64,000 nt of DNA from Pithys albifrons albifrons (GCF_047495875.1 NC_092463.1:9434622-9498621); one strand, 5' to 3'. Positions 49,331 to 62,760 are shown, numbered from the stretch's first letter. Numbers and translations: made by a program. Notes: generated by a model not told the origin, from the sequence alone.

Positions 49331-50221
49331 ATGTAACAATGTGAAACTTGGAGAAAGTTGCGTTTACCAAAGAAAACACGTTGACATCACTGATCAAATC
49401 TTTCAAGCCATCTTGAATTCCTTTTATGAATTACATGAAAAACTTACTTTATTTCAGCAGTAAATTAATGCATTTATAGGAATGTGGCAGAACCTGGAAT
49501 CACAGACCATCTGTTCTCTGTCTCTCAATTGCTACCACTGATTGGTTTTGAAAGCTTCTCTAAAAACGGCCTAGGAATAGCTGAAATAGCTTTGTCTTTA
49601 GTTTTAATACCATGAGAAGCAAAACTACTTAATTATGACTCACTTGTGAAGTAATGGGAAAGCAACAATGAGGATATTTGGCTTAGAGGCAACTAGAGGC
49701 CTCCTTTCTCATTTTGGAGGTTTAACAGTCAACGCAATTTTGGGGTTAAAATTTGAAAATTAAAAAACACCACATGGAACTGAGTGAGTGAACATAGAAA
49801 TTTGAGCTGAAAATCTAAATATTCCAATTTGTACTTGCTACCTAAGACCAAACTAAACTCACACAATCCACCCAGCTGGTAAACTGGAGGCCACAGCTGC
49901 ACATGGGTGTAGAAGGTCACTGAAAAAATAAGCTGCTTTCTATAGGCAAATGAGGACACAGGCACCCAGACTATGTGGGCCTGGATGCAGCCCCAATGAG
50001 GCTCAGTATTTTCATTTTATATTCTGAATTAGTTTGATTTCAAACTTTTAGTTTCCATAAAAATACCCAAAATTTGGATTCCAAAGCAGCTCTTTGCATT
50101 TTTTTTTCTGTCTCACATCTTCTCTCGTTCTTTATCACACATGCACACCAGGCTATGCTCCACTTTCATTGATAAGATGACTGAACGTGATTTTTCTCTT
50201 ACATTTGTGAGTTAAATGAGA
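49331..50221. other. Unique non-coding DNA, no gene seen
   Basis: No recognised repeat or exon. Confidence 0.5.
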
Positions 50222-50238
50222 CCCCCCCCCACCCCCCC
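50222..50238. repeat. Poly-C run C9-A-C7
   Basis: Nine C, one A, seven C. It is a simple repeat with i-motif or minus-strand G-quadruplex potential, and the exact length is subject to sequencing error. Confidence 0.9.
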
Positions 50239-52399
50239 ATTATTGTCTGTACTTTGTTCCTGGAGTTTTGCCAATAATAATTTTGGTTTTATTAGCTATG
50301 TAGGACTGAAGATGCTGTCATGGTGTCAGACCACATACCAAGACGCAGGACTGCATATGTTTTGAATTTTCCAGTCATTTATCTTGTCCTTTTGGTCAGC
50401 AAAAGACTCATGAGAATACCATCAAGCAATTAAAAAAAATGGAGTATTGGAAACAGCAGTGGCAGCTGCATAACACAGAAAGAAAAGGTTATTTAATGGT
50501 TGCCTTCCACAATGTTTTCAGCCAGCCATACAAGGAGATTTAAATATGCTTTCTAAAAATGTTAGTGTAAGAACATAAGCATTATCTTTGATGTCCCATA
50601 ATGCTGACTGACAAGATATACACATGATAACACTACTTTAGAGAGTAAAGAGGTATTCTTTCTGATCACAGGTATTTACAGCCAGATGTAAAGCCCAATT
50701 CATTCCCTTTTTTGTCTGATAACAGAGGCAGCATACAGGATTTAATACAGAGTGAATACCGAGGAGTGAAACAAATAAAAATAACAAGAGGGGTTTTGAT
50801 GCCCTGAAGCATTCCTGACTTTTCTGCCCCCTTGGATAGGCAGGTCTCCAAGGCTGACCTGTATATGCGGCACCTGGATGAAGCACCCCACACAGGGTAT
50901 GGCCTCTTATCACATGTGACCTTGAAAAAGTAATTTGCTTGCATTTTTGTCTTTCATTTTTTAATTAATTATATTCTATTTTTACAGGCAAATCCTCTGC
51001 AGTTTCTGTCCTTGTTTGCCAAGAGTGTTTGAACAATAACTGACTAAGGCATCTTTGCCCACATCTGCACAAAGCTCTTTCTAGTCCTGGGACTATGGAA
51101 AATGGAGACCAAAAAGACATGTATCAATTAATATGAGCCACTGCCACCACAGCAAATCCAACTGAGCAAAGCTATTTGAGGAAAACATTAAGAAAACCAT
51201 TCCAATGACTGGAACATTAAGTTTATCATTCCTTTCAGAATTTTCACTCCAGTGCCTCTCTCTTGCCTTTACTTCACTTTCTTCCTCTGTCCAAGAGCAA
51301 AACACAAGGCACTGAGACCACAACTCCTATGAGGAGAGTTACAAGTACAGGCTGAAAATTTCTTGCATTTCTAAGAAAAATAGGAGAAAAGATATATCAC
51401 ACTAAGAAGATACCTCTTGGAGTTTAAAATTCACCTTAAGTTTAAATTTTGATTTTTAAATGTATAATTTTCTTGAAATTGAGAATGTGCTTGAATGAAT
51501 AAAAAGGGGATAGCTTCAGATTCATATGTATCACTTAGGCTTTCTTAATGACTACTGAGAAAACTTTTTCACATAAGTTGTGAGAAAGATAAAGACACAG
51601 TTAGCTGAGGAAATTCCCATCAAAGACTTCTGGGGTGCTCATGTTCATTATTTATTACATTTTATTTATTATTGTCAGTCAGTACTTTCTAGTGGTCTCT
51701 CATCTTCATAAGTCAACAAAGCTATATCACAGATATGGGTCATGGGATTCGTGCACTTCTTTTTCCTGTTTATACTTCCTGGACATTGTAAATGGTCTGT
51801 GTTATTCAGCTCCCACATGCTGTACAACATCACCAGATCATTGCCTTGGGGGCCTGAACTCTATCGAAGAAGCACCAAGACAGGTTTCTTCAGCAGCAAC
51901 ATCCTGTAGGCAGATGTGCTGCCTAACATTTACTAGTGCTGGGATTTGAGGCAGTTTGATGTATCCAATTAAATAATCTCCAGAGCTGTCCTGACTTGTG
52001 TAAGGACACTTCTCTTCTCCTCAGTATAGCTCCACCTTTTACAGCAGCCAGAAAGCAAGGCCAGAAGTTCCCCGTATTTGATGCTTTTCAACATATCCAA
52101 GCTTGTAAATAGGTAATGAAATATGGCACCTGCAGGAATTAGAGGCAGTATTAAAAATGGTGAAATATTAAACAGGGGAAACAAAGCAGTAGGTATGCGC
52201 ATTCAACATTACTTTACTAACAAATGTCCTAAGGGATTTCAAACATAGAATTCTAGATCTGTGTGGATGAATAATCCCTAAGTATAGTGTATGAATGACT
52301 CCTAAATATACTCTGGTGCCCTTGAGTCTGGTGATTCCAGAGATTCACAAACTATGATCCATTGGAGTGGGTCAGGCTTACTCTGAAAGAGCCCTTTGC
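50239..52399. other. Unique non-coding DNA, no gene seen
   Basis: No recognised repeat, RNA gene or exon. Two overlapping minus frames at 50638-50944 and a plus frame at 51635-51949 have no domain. Confidence 0.5.
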
Positions 52400-52690
52400 T
52401 GTGTGATCTGTAGTTAATGAGTCTCTATGAGATTTTGGACTGTACCTTTTAGCTCTTCTTACTGTGCTTTGAAGGTGCACAAAGGCTCAGCACACTTAGA
52501 TGCACCTCAGAGCCTCCTCAAAACACCTTGGGCTCTGTCCTGTACACGTCGATTGATGGAGCCATTAAGAACTGAATGGATGGACAGTAATGATTCCATT
52601 CGGACCGATCCAATTTCAATGACATTGTCTCATACAATTCCATTAACATTGGAGCTGTTACAACCTCAGTGACAGATTATTATTTCTTTT
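52400..52690. promoter_or_regulatory. Candidate conserved non-coding element
   Basis: Repeat-free block that keeps four CpGs within about 70 bases (ACACGTCGATTGATGG at about 52535; CATTCGGACCGATCC at about 52598). AT-rich homeodomain-like cores lie nearby (GTAATGATTCC, CCATTAACATTGG). CpG retention in otherwise CpG-poor DNA is the main reason for listing it. An 81-codon plus frame (52427-52672) overlaps it with no domain. Confidence 0.22.
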
Positions 52691-55600
52691 AAAAAAGGAA
52701 AAAGAAATTAACACAATATATTGAATTGCACTGAATTGAGACAATAAATAATGGAATGTACCAGACACTAACATCTCCCTTCTGTAATTCCAGGAGGAAA
52801 AATAGACATATTTACCACAAAGTTGATGACATATGTTGCACTTAAGTTAAAATATGTGGCAAATCCTTATAACATATGGATAGAATTATAAAACTGGCTA
52901 GATCTCATATTGACTGCAATATAATTTCAGGTGTAGAATTAGACAGAAAATATCTGTCTATATCTATCTAACAATGCTCATTGCTGTATTCACTGAGCAA
53001 AACACACTGATAAGTAAGTCCTCTATACTGGAAAAAATTAAAAAGTAAGTTTTTCAGAAGACACATAGAACCAGTGGCAAAGTGAAGAGAGACCCACAAC
53101 TCCCTACATGAATATTTGTGTGGACAGAGGAAGTGTTGGCATGTATAAGTGAACCCAGAAGCCTGTTCCTTTCTCCTGGCCTACCTGAGACCATAATCTA
53201 AGCAGCTCTGTACCCCAACTGGAACATACTATACCGGAAGTTCTTACACAAAAAGCTTTTGTTTGTCTAAAAGGATCTGTTGTGACTAAGATTTCTGCTA
53301 TAAATCACAATCTCTGACAGATCCACAATCCTGATTCATCTGATTTTCACAGCTCCATTGCTATTAAACAGTACTGGTGCAATTTGTACTGTCTGAAAAG
53401 TTTGATGTTAAAAAGAGCACATTAGTCCTTGAATTGGCTGACTGGGTTCAGCTTCAGAATGAAAGTTGTGACTTGGGGAGATTCAGTTTGTAGTAAGTAT
53501 TCCCACTCGATATCCAGTACTTCAAGATACATTTCTTAAACGCACAAGCACGCATTAGTGTAATTATACCAAGAGGGATTATGCTAAGAAGCTGGGATTT
53601 CCACCTCCATGATATTGTCCCCGCTTTAAGCCTGGCTAGAGTAAGATGATAACAGACATGTAACACTGGGCATGCAGATGAGAGAATATCCAAAGGAATA
53701 ATTTTCAAAAGTGGATGCAAAAGTGAGCTAGCAGTGAATTTACAAACCCCCTTGTTGCATCCCCTTTTGTATGCATTTCCTTTCAGCAGTTTTCATGGTT
53801 TTCTAGCCCCCCCCCGAATAATTCTTGTGCATTTGTGGTGTGACCATTTGCTACATATTGCATTCAGAGGTGGTAAGGTTGTTTGTCCTTTTTCTTGAAG
53901 TCCCTCATTTCCAGTGTCCAATACTTCAGGCATCATCAACTCTGCTGCAATTCCCTGTCCTTTGAAGTAAGAGATTAGACACAGGAAGCACAAGGACCCT
54001 TCATACAGCATTCAGGTGGGTTCAAGGCCCCTCACATAAACTCCTTTGTCTTCAGTGGAGATAACCAAACTTGCTGCATTATCAGGGAGAAGATAATCAG
54101 ATGTGGCTTTTTGCAATGCCTGACAGCACCAGGTCTGACGGAAATGTAGATATTTACAGCTGCTGAGAGAAGTCCCCTAGAGATCCAGAAGCTTCTTCAA
54201 GCCTTTCTTATCAAAAAACTTGGGATACAATGAATGTCTTCAAAGTCAATCCTAAGGGCCTTGTGTAGCCATTTGTTCTTGTGACAAATTTGTTAGTGGC
54301 CTTTTGTTTTGTTTTGTTTTTTCTTATCTGTGTCTTTCCTGCCCTAATCTGAAACCCTAGACACATAAAATATGTGAAACCCAGACCTTATGAAAAATTC
54401 TGATCACCAAAGCTTTCCCTTGTCAGGCTGGTGGATGCTCAGGGACGTTTCTTCTGCAAACATCTCACTCTCAAGTCTAACCTTTCTTGAACTGAAGCCA
54501 CAGTTCATTCAGCTTCTCACAACACCAGAACAGTTGCACACACTGAAAGTGCATCTGTTTGAAATGTAATTAGGCTCATAATGGGAAGCAAGTTTCAGCT
54601 TTAATTAGAATGAGGGAATTTCTTTCCTCCTTAATCTTGCAGGACTGCTCTGAGCAGTTCTGCCTATCTATATGTGTATCTGTATCCCTTTGTTTGCTTT
54701 AAACACACACAAAGTCTGCACACAATTGTAGGTACCAGAGGAAAGCAGACATATTCCCTGCTCCCAAATCTTGCATTCCCTATACCATTGTGAAATCCGA
54801 GGTGTGAGCATGTAAGGCAGAAAGGGACAAGGGAAGAACATAATGGGAGAAATGATGGCAATTTTGGTGGAATTCAATTGCTGTTGACTATGAGGTGTTA
54901 ACACAAAGCTAAAGCAACTGCAAGAGCAAAGTTTGAGCCCAACAGGAAAACTACAGTAATGCAGAGTTACCATTCATCCTGCTCATATCTGCATTTTCTC
55001 TTCATCCTTTATACAGATTAATCTCTGCAGCTGTGGAAATAATTAAAATAACTGGAGTGCTTGTGGATGGCTGCTTTCATCATACTGTCTGTAGGCTGTA
55101 GTCAAGTCTTACCACAGAGACAGCAGTGGGGTTAGTGTTGGCTGCAGACCTGTAAAGACTTCCTTTGTGATATTCACCTTTTGATACTCTTAAGCTGCCT
55201 TTGTAAAGCTATTGTTGTTGTTCTGTAATCTCAGGAGTGGTTCATTGAACACTAAAACCACTTTTTTAGCCTCTTCAGGTACTACAAGCAGTAACGGGAG
55301 TTTTTCCTAACCCTTAATTCACACAGTAGAGGAGTTTCATTTTACTGTAAATTGTCTTTTTCATAGGGTAGCTGATTATTTTATACCATTATCAGGATAC
55401 AGGAAATAGCATGAAAAAAACCCACTACCAGTAGAAACTAAAAATCCCAAGCATGAGGAGAAAAGACACACTGAGTTCCAATCAGCAGGAATCTTCACAA
55501 ATTCTCCTTCCCTTGAAGGAAAAAGACAGATTCACTATTTTCACTTTAGCTTGTGATCTGACCCCATCTGGCTCCTGCCAGCAAGATCTTCCCTCAGACT

Positions 55601-56379
55601 GCTCAGGAAGGCTTGTGTTCTGGTCCATGCACTAAGCTTGTGTTTATTAATGCACACTGATAAATCAATCTAATTTTGAAACAATTTTGAACAAATATTA
55701 GAATTTTTCATAAGATTTAGACACAACAAGTATCTAAATTTCACTTTAGATCCCTTCAAAAGGAGGAACTTTGTGCCATATCCTATTAGCTTTACAGAGT
55801 TTAGAGTATGTGTGGCTTTTAAAGTATTTGTAAAGTTGAATTTATAGCTGGTTTTGCATTTAAACACAGGGGAAGAAGGAAAATAATGAGGCTCCAGGAG
55901 TGTAACCTCTCAATTTAAAGTGGTATCTTTTCTTTCACTTATAAAAAAATTGGCACATTCATTTATACATATTGTTACTTATCTTCACTCTGGTGATCTA
56001 AATATTCCTCACAGCTAGAGGACTGCAGCATCTTGAATCATTCTGAATTTAAAGGAAAAAATAGAGAAGGAAAAAGACATACACAAAACATAATGAGATT
56101 CCCATGGGTTTAAAAATATCTCTGCATATTCTGGGCATCTATAAAGCCATTTAAATGAAAGAAGCATTGAAAAAACCCAAACAAACAAACCAACCTCCTT
56201 GCCTTAAAGATGCACACAGACATAAAAACTTATTCCGCATGGAAATTGTGCCTCTAAATGACAATTCACTTTTATGAACAGTTTTATTACAAAATAGATT
56301 TCCTGCAGCTTATTTCATCAGTTGTCTCACTCTACTGCTACTTTCCACTGCCTCTCTAACTTCTTGTTATCTAAGTACT
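52691..56379. other. Unique non-coding DNA, no gene seen
   Basis: No recognised element. Nine consecutive C occur at 53807-53815, and a (TTTTG)3-like run lies at about 54304-54322. Confidence 0.5.
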
Positions 56380-56960
56380 GGTACATTAATTGCTATATGA
56401 TGTAAGATAGTGGGCTGCATGCCAGAGCCATAAGCAGGCAAGCATTTTGCCTGGCAGGTCTCACTGACAACATCTGCACCCAGATGACTGTGTAGCACTA
56501 TTTAAGCAATATTTCCATGTGATGGATTAAGTGTCATTGATGGATGTGGGTAATGGAATCTCCTGAGTGTCATTTTAACAAGACGTATATGTTGTTAGAC
56601 GTATTTCACAAGTCCCTGTAATAATGCATTAGTCTCACTGAGAAGGAATAGGTGATTAGTAGCACTAATTAGAAAGTTCTTGGAGAGAGACTTTGGTTGA
56701 TAAAGTATGGTGTGAGCTTTCAGTCATTAACAATACTGCAATGAGTTCAAGGTAGAATCAATCTAGGAGGGTGATTGCACAGATGACATTAAAAATTATA
56801 CATTCCTTATTAATATATTGATTTGCAATCTAAATTAAGTGATGGCATTTAATAAAGAAGAAAAAGAAGAAAGAAATTATTTTTTCTGTTTTATTCGCTG
56901 TGAGTGATGTGTAGTTCAGTTTCCAAGTGAGTTTAATATTCCTTTATCTGTAGCAAGAGA
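56380..56960. promoter_or_regulatory. Candidate conserved non-coding element / enhancer
   Basis: Roughly 580 repeat-free bases with GGATTA at 56524-56529, TCATTGATGGATG, GTAATAATGCATTAG near 56618, GCACTAATTAGAAAG near 56662, TCATTAACAATACTG near 56724, CTTATTAATATATTGATTTG near 56804 and ATCTAAATTAAGTGATGG near 56828. Few open frames cross it. The motif density and lack of repeats resemble a developmental enhancer, but conservation is untested. Confidence 0.28.
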
Positions 56961-57130
56961 TGCATTTATGGTAAAAGCGGAGCACAACAGAGGGAATTAC
57001 CGAGTGCCTGGGAAAACTCATTATCTTGGATCTGGGTGGGCTGGGAAGCCTTTCACAAATATTGCCAGTCATTTCTTTGCTTTCTGTGTGGCAAAAGTGA
57101 AGAAGAAATCAATTTCTCATTCTGCAATTT

Positions 57131-57170
57131 CCATTTCCAATTTCCAAAGCTGGAGGAATCTTGGAAATGG
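57131..57170. repeat. 10-bp perfect inverted repeat, 20-nt spacer
   Basis: CCATTTCCAA at 57131-57140 pairs with TTGGAAATGG at 57161-57170. It is embedded in a TTTCC/GGAAA-rich patch, so part of the symmetry reflects local composition. Confidence 0.8.
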
Positions 57171-57635
57171 ATGAGAAATGGATAATATTTATGGTTCCAT
57201 TCAAAATGTTCATTCATCTAGACCAGTCCTCCCTGGGAAATAATCCTGAACCCAGCCATCAGGAGACCACATGCTGTCTTTGCAAAACTGGGCTAGAGGC
57301 AATAGCTATCACTGCTTCCAATCCCACATGTTAGTGTCAAGGGGATCAACAACTGTTTAATTCCATTAAACCACATCATAGCTTGGCTGGTAGTTGGAGA
57401 CCTTGCATTGAAGGAAGGATAGTCTGGATCTCTGGAACCATACAGCAACAGTCACTTTGTGTCATTCCAGTCCTTGCCTAAACTTGCTACAGGACAGCCC
57501 TTAAACCTTCAGTGTTGGGAGGTTGGTAACATCTCTGCATAGATACTTCTATGCTGCCATAAAAATGAGCAGCTATTCCTGCCCTGAAACTGGAGACAGC
57601 AGACAAGGCAGTATGTTGGGTCTGTGCCTCCACAG

Positions 57636-57651
57636 AAAAAAAAAAAAAAAA
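57636..57651. repeat. A16 homopolymer
   Basis: Sixteen A between CACAG and GCTCC. It could be a remnant poly(A) tail, but no duplicated flank or parent sequence was found. Confidence 0.85.
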
Positions 57652-60162
57652 GCTCCATTCACTTAAGAAAAAAGAAAAAGCGGTTTCAGGATCCTTAGGA
57701 TGGAGATGCATCACAAAGGCACAGTGCATGGTGGAGCTTCCTTCATGTGCTTGACCTGACCAAGTCAGGGACTGTCACTGGTCAAGTGCTCTCAGCCCTG
57801 CTGGTTGGTATGTGCCAAAGCAAACACAGGTGAGCAGTGTGAGGTTCTGAAATATGTTTCTCTATCTTCTTTACTGATTGAAACAATCACTTTGTGAAGT
57901 TTCCCAGTGATTAGCTTCATCCCAAAGAAGACAGCCCTGACACAGCCACAAATGAGCCCCTCTCTGGCCCAGCTGCCAACAGAATGGAAACCAGAGCAGG
58001 CCACAGCAGCAAAGCCATGGGAGATGTATGTACACTTTGCAAATGGGAAGAAAGAGTTATAGGCCAGATTTGAACAATTTCTCTACCTAGAGATGTTGGT
58101 AGAGATGAGGCCTGTGCTCTTCGAGGGCACAGTCTGTGTGTGTCTGTGAGCTGGGCAAAGAACATGAAATCACAAAAGTGTAATACAGCTGTCAACAACA
58201 CCAGAACTTCAGGCAGGATTAAATTCTTCTGTCGTCTGGGTGCAGAGCTGTGATTACCATCAGCAGGGAGGAAAGTGCACCCCATGGGGAAGGAGGAGTC
58301 TCTGAGTGGCATATGGTTTATTGTGCCACAGATAATACTGTGAGAATTTCAGCTGCATCATCTTCAACCACCTAAGTACAAATTATACAAGAATTCAGAG
58401 GCTTCCTACATTGCCTGTAGTGAGGGAACAGGTTTAGTGGGAAACACATTTCCTGCTAGCAGTGATGTGTGGTTTTAAGAAAAACTGTTTCCAGCACTGT
58501 GTCACCTCACCCCAAGCCCCCTTTGTATCTGGGAACTGGTCTGTGACTTTGTATCTTTGGTGGTGCTCCACAAGCTACACGACTGCTGCTGGAACATTTC
58601 TTTAGGGAGATATCAATCCATTGTGTCTGACCTATGCTCTACTTGCCTACTAAAACCCAGTTACACACAGATATAGCGTCAAAGACATTTTCATTTGTGA
58701 TATCATTGCTGTTTTGCAATACTGTCCTGTATATGCAGTTTGGGACTAATCCTAAAGAAAGGTCTCTTCTATCTTCCACTTGAAAGGTTTTGAAGATTCA
58801 GCTCCCTTTACTCCTTTTTCCTACTGGACTTAGTTGTATCAAACTATTATCTGAATTATTCTCCAAGATTTGAATGCAAGTCCATCATACACCTGCCAAA
58901 TGAAGACAATTAATTTGTGACCTACATGACCCCAAATGTGCAGTAGCTCCATGGTCAAGTAATTTCACAGCAAACCAGTGTAATTTGACTTCAGACAACA
59001 CGGATACACTGAAGGTAACACATAGGCTGTAGGTAAAGTGGCCTTCAGGTGTGCTTCCTTCCTCTGGAAGCAAGTTTGGGAAGTGATGTGACATCAGATC
59101 TCAGCCTGAAGCAGAGTTGAAATGTGGCTGAGAGAGACATCTCATTTGGCATTTCATAAGCTCACCCACATGCCAGGCAGAGCAAGACATGCTGGAAAGG
59201 TCTGCTTCTCCCTGTGTTAGCAACAGAAATTGCCCAATTAAAACACAAAGGTTGTGAGACTGATGCCTGCCTTCCCCTTTAGTCTATCCCTGGTATCATG
59301 TACACATGTCTATCACATGCATTAGACTCACGATCCATCCTTAAAGTCATCTGTCTGTATAGTGGGATAAACAGATGACTTTCTGCTCCTTAGGGAAAAT
59401 TGTGTATTTTGGGATAGGTTCTCCATTAAGCTTCTCTGTGCTGAAGGAGGTTTCATAGCATAGCCTGTATCACCTGCTGAGGTAATAAGAACTGGAGAAT
59501 CTCAGTGGCACAGTACATCTGGATTTGTGGGGAGGAAAGTGGTAAGCTGGGAAAACAGGTGTCCAGAACCGAAGCTGAGCCTTTCAAGCACTACATTTTT
59601 AGCAGATGCTCAGGACTCAGTTCTACTGGTTGATAATTAGCAGAATGGGCATGAGAAACCAGACACAGCCGTGAGCGCCTTTTGAAGATTCTGCATTTCT
59701 GATGAGTTATTCAGATCACTTTGAAAAAAGACTTTATTTTCCATGGTTAAGAAAAAAAAAAAGACAAAGCAGATGGTTTCTATTACAAAAACCCACACCA
59801 AAAAACATCTGCTCAGAGATTTCCCTGAGAATGTTTGTAGCCTGTCCCCTGAGTGCTTGACTACAGACCTGGCATGCTTCAGTTTTGATGTTTGAAGTTT
59901 ATGGCATGGGAAGGCAGAGGTTTAACAACTCACCCTGTATGTGTTAAGGAGAAATTAAAGACTGCACACTGCCAGGAATAAACAGGGTTGGTAAGTGTTA
60001 GCAAGTCCTCTTAAGAGCACTGAGTCAGAACTGAAAGCCCTCTTTAATCAAAAGATTTCTCAAAATCTTGTCTTGTCTTGAAGATTAGAGACAAGTAAAA
60101 ACTCTCCAAAGAATTTATCTTTTTTTTTAACTAGACTTCTGCTGAATTTTGGATGCCAGCCC

Positions 60163-60195
60163 ATGCTTGAAATTTAGGTAGCTAATTTCAAGCAT
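60163..60195. repeat. 12-bp perfect hairpin with 9-nt loop
   Basis: ATGCTTGAAATT and AATTTCAAGCAT are exact reverse complements separated by TAGGTAGCT and followed by six T. In bacteria this would resemble a terminator; here it is most likely a chance dyad or a tiny MITE-like remnant. No function is claimed. Confidence 0.8.
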
Positions 60196-62149
60196 TTTTT
60201 AAGATATTTTTGCAAGAAATAGAACTGTTTACAGGAACACGTGCACTAGAGGCCTTAATAAAGGAAAAAAATATCTTTTATGAACACTTTCAAGTATCAA
60301 AAAGGAAGGATACTGGCGTGTAGAAAAGTAGTGGGAGCTATAAACAACTTTATGCTTGAACACAAAGAAGTTATGAGCTTGCTTAAGCATAATGGATGGT
60401 GGTCAGAAGATAAACTATGAAAACCTGGGGTAGAGGGAATTTCATAGTGAATTTGTTTGTTTCATTCTGTTTATTCCTATAGTGTTCTGTGCAGTGAGGT
60501 CATAAAGACTGTTAGGAGACAGATTTTGAAAGTGCTCTATTTTGTCTCTGCTAATTGCTGCCCTTGGAAAATCAGAAGTAACAAAACTCCAGAAAAGTAA
60601 AACTTTGAATACAATCTCCAACAGGTGGAAAGACTAATGCTAAGCTGAACTCACAGAATACTTCTTGCCCAGGTTTCTCACTCCACAATGACCAGCTCTT
60701 GCAAGGAAGGGTGAAGCGTTCCTCTGTTTAACTTCCCCTGAATTTCACAACCTCTGCCTTCCTGATTTCTTTGATAAGCAGAAGCAGAAGGTTCAAACCC
60801 TTGTTAAGAAGAAGGACATGATAATATGAATCAGTCAATGCTCCTGGCACAACACACTCATTCCTAGCAGTACCTGTCTCAATAGCAGAGTTTCCAGTAA
60901 AGTGTTTTAAGCACATATGTATTGATGTAAAATATGGCCTTCCTCACTCCTATTGCTCAGTCTCTGAAAGTACCTTTGTCAATAATCCATCTCAAAAATA
61001 ATTTTGCAATTTTTCATGTCATTTTTCCCTTGGATAGAACTTGATTGTACATGGAGATCTGCACTTCATTAATGAGTATGTGTATTTTATCAAAACAGCA
61101 CCTTATGCAAGAAGCAGAAAGAGATACTTGGAAAGGTAGCATACATTACTTCAACCACCATGAATCTGATCCTGAACCGGTGGTGATAATGTCCCTTCAT
61201 TGCCAACAGAATGATCTATTTCCCTGTGGTTTCCTCTCATAGCAAACCAAATGTTGACGAAAGAACAGAGAAATTGCATCCTCTAAGTGTGAAAACTCTT
61301 TGTTGACTCTAAAGGGTTCCAGGGTGGTGACTGGCCTAGGCTTGTGCATCTCACTTGTAACTATCTTAAGTTGGGACACAAAAAAACAACTTGTGATGTC
61401 TGAGCCTGACTCTGTATGTTGACAGTTTGACATATAACAGGACAGATGTTGATGTAATGTGTAGCATATGTAGCGCAACATATAAAAAACAGTCACCAAG
61501 ATAAGAAGAGAGATTTTCTTCACTTGACCATCTTTTGAAGGGAATCCTTTCTGCCTTTAATGGACACTAGCTTTCTGGCAGTAAAGTCAAGGCTGCCATT
61601 AACATTTTCATCCTGACTGTCTCCATGCTTATTCTTTAGCTTTTTAGCTTTGGATCAGGCTGTTCTTTTGAAGCACATAATCTGAATTTTTTTTTCTACT
61701 TACACTTTGGCTGATGTTAAAGAGCAGCACAAAGTTGAAGCACAGAAAATTGAATTTCTTTTTGGCTGAAACTAAACTGGAAGATCCTTTCCAGATGTGC
61801 ACCAGTATGTGGGTTCTAAGAGAAATTCTATACATGACACGAGAGCTGCTCAGGAATGAAGCTTCTTACATCACATAATGTGGGTAGTGGAGGCTCAGCA
61901 CCAGGGATTTAATGCAGACCTACTCCTGTTGGACTTTATAGCTTGGCAATTTAAAAGACTCTGTGTATTAAGACCTTCATAAAGTTTGGGATGTTCAGTA
62001 CTGGAACTAGGTGAAGCTGATGCAGGTGAAAAATAGTTACATCTTCTTTGATGAGGTGATGAAAAGCGATATTTTGAAATGCGTATGCAGGAGACATTTA
62101 GCATGGGACAAAATGTTAGGGAAACTTCCCAGTCTGACCATTCACTAGA

Positions 62150-62760
62150 CCCTCTGGCAGTCACACTCCCAAGGTCAGAGACTTGAACTGCTGGGACTGG
62201 AGCCCCTTCACAGCCAGTGGCTCCAATGAGCCAGTCGATGCCCTACTTTACTTTCCACATGTCCCAGTCACACACAGCTAGACCAGGTTTCCTTACCACT
62301 TTGGCCTCAGGCTTTTCATAGCAGCTTCTCAGATGTTTGGTTCCATAAAACCACTTATTCATGGCACAGTAACACAGAAAGAGACCAAGCTGATGCCTCT
62401 GAGGAGGGACCCCAACGAAAGAACCCCTATGTTTATATGCCCTCACAGGCTCTCCAAGCCAAGTCTAGCTCTTTCTCTTGAGTCTTCAGCTCCTGTCACC
62501 TCTCTGTATCCATCCACCTCACCAGCATCACTGATCTTCATGTCCTTTATTATTCCAAAGGTCAGCAATTCCCAGCTCCTGCTGTGTCTCTGTGTCCACT
62601 CACCTGATTACCTGGCAACCCATCTTTCATGTCCTTTGTTATCCCAAAGGTTGGCAGTTCACGGCCTTGTTTGGGGGTCCCATCCAGAGCATAATCTGCA
62701 TTTCAATCTACATCTCAGTCTGCATCTTGTCCAGATGTGTTCCTCAACAAAAAGGTAGAG
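62150..62760 (-). mobile_element. Possible degenerate LTR (minus strand)
   Basis: On the minus strand an imperfect 86-88-bp tandem duplication is followed by ATATAAA (complement of 62432-62437). About 75 bases further on is a GAATAAG polyadenylation-like signal (complement of 62355-62360), and then a mixed-composition stretch that could be U5. Enhancer duplication upstream of a TATA box is a common U3 arrangement. I could not find clear TG...CA ends, a target-site duplication, a primer-binding site or an internal region, so the limits and the call itself are tentative. The alternative is a plain segmental tandem duplication in unique DNA. Confidence 0.3.
62487..62660. repeat. Imperfect tandem duplication, two units of about 86-88 bp
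   Basis: Unit one (62487-62572) and unit two (62573-62660) both start CAGCTCCTG. Both contain TCTCTGTRTCCA and TCATGTCCTTTRTTATYCCAAAGG, and both end near GCARTTC. Similarity is high at both ends and lower in the centre, where unit two has small insertions. The units abut with no spacer, which indicates local duplication followed by divergence. Confidence 0.85.

Larger units (their letters stand above)
56961..62150. other. Unique non-coding DNA, no gene seen
   Basis: No recognised exon or transposon. Sixteen A occur at 57636-57651. A 10-bp inverted repeat lies at 57131-57170 and a 12-bp hairpin at 60163-60195. Minus frames near 57487-58312 have no domain. Confidence 0.5.

Noticed and set aside
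60163..60201. Bacterial-type rho-independent terminator
   Set aside because: The stem is AT-rich, the genome is clearly vertebrate, and no gene ends here.
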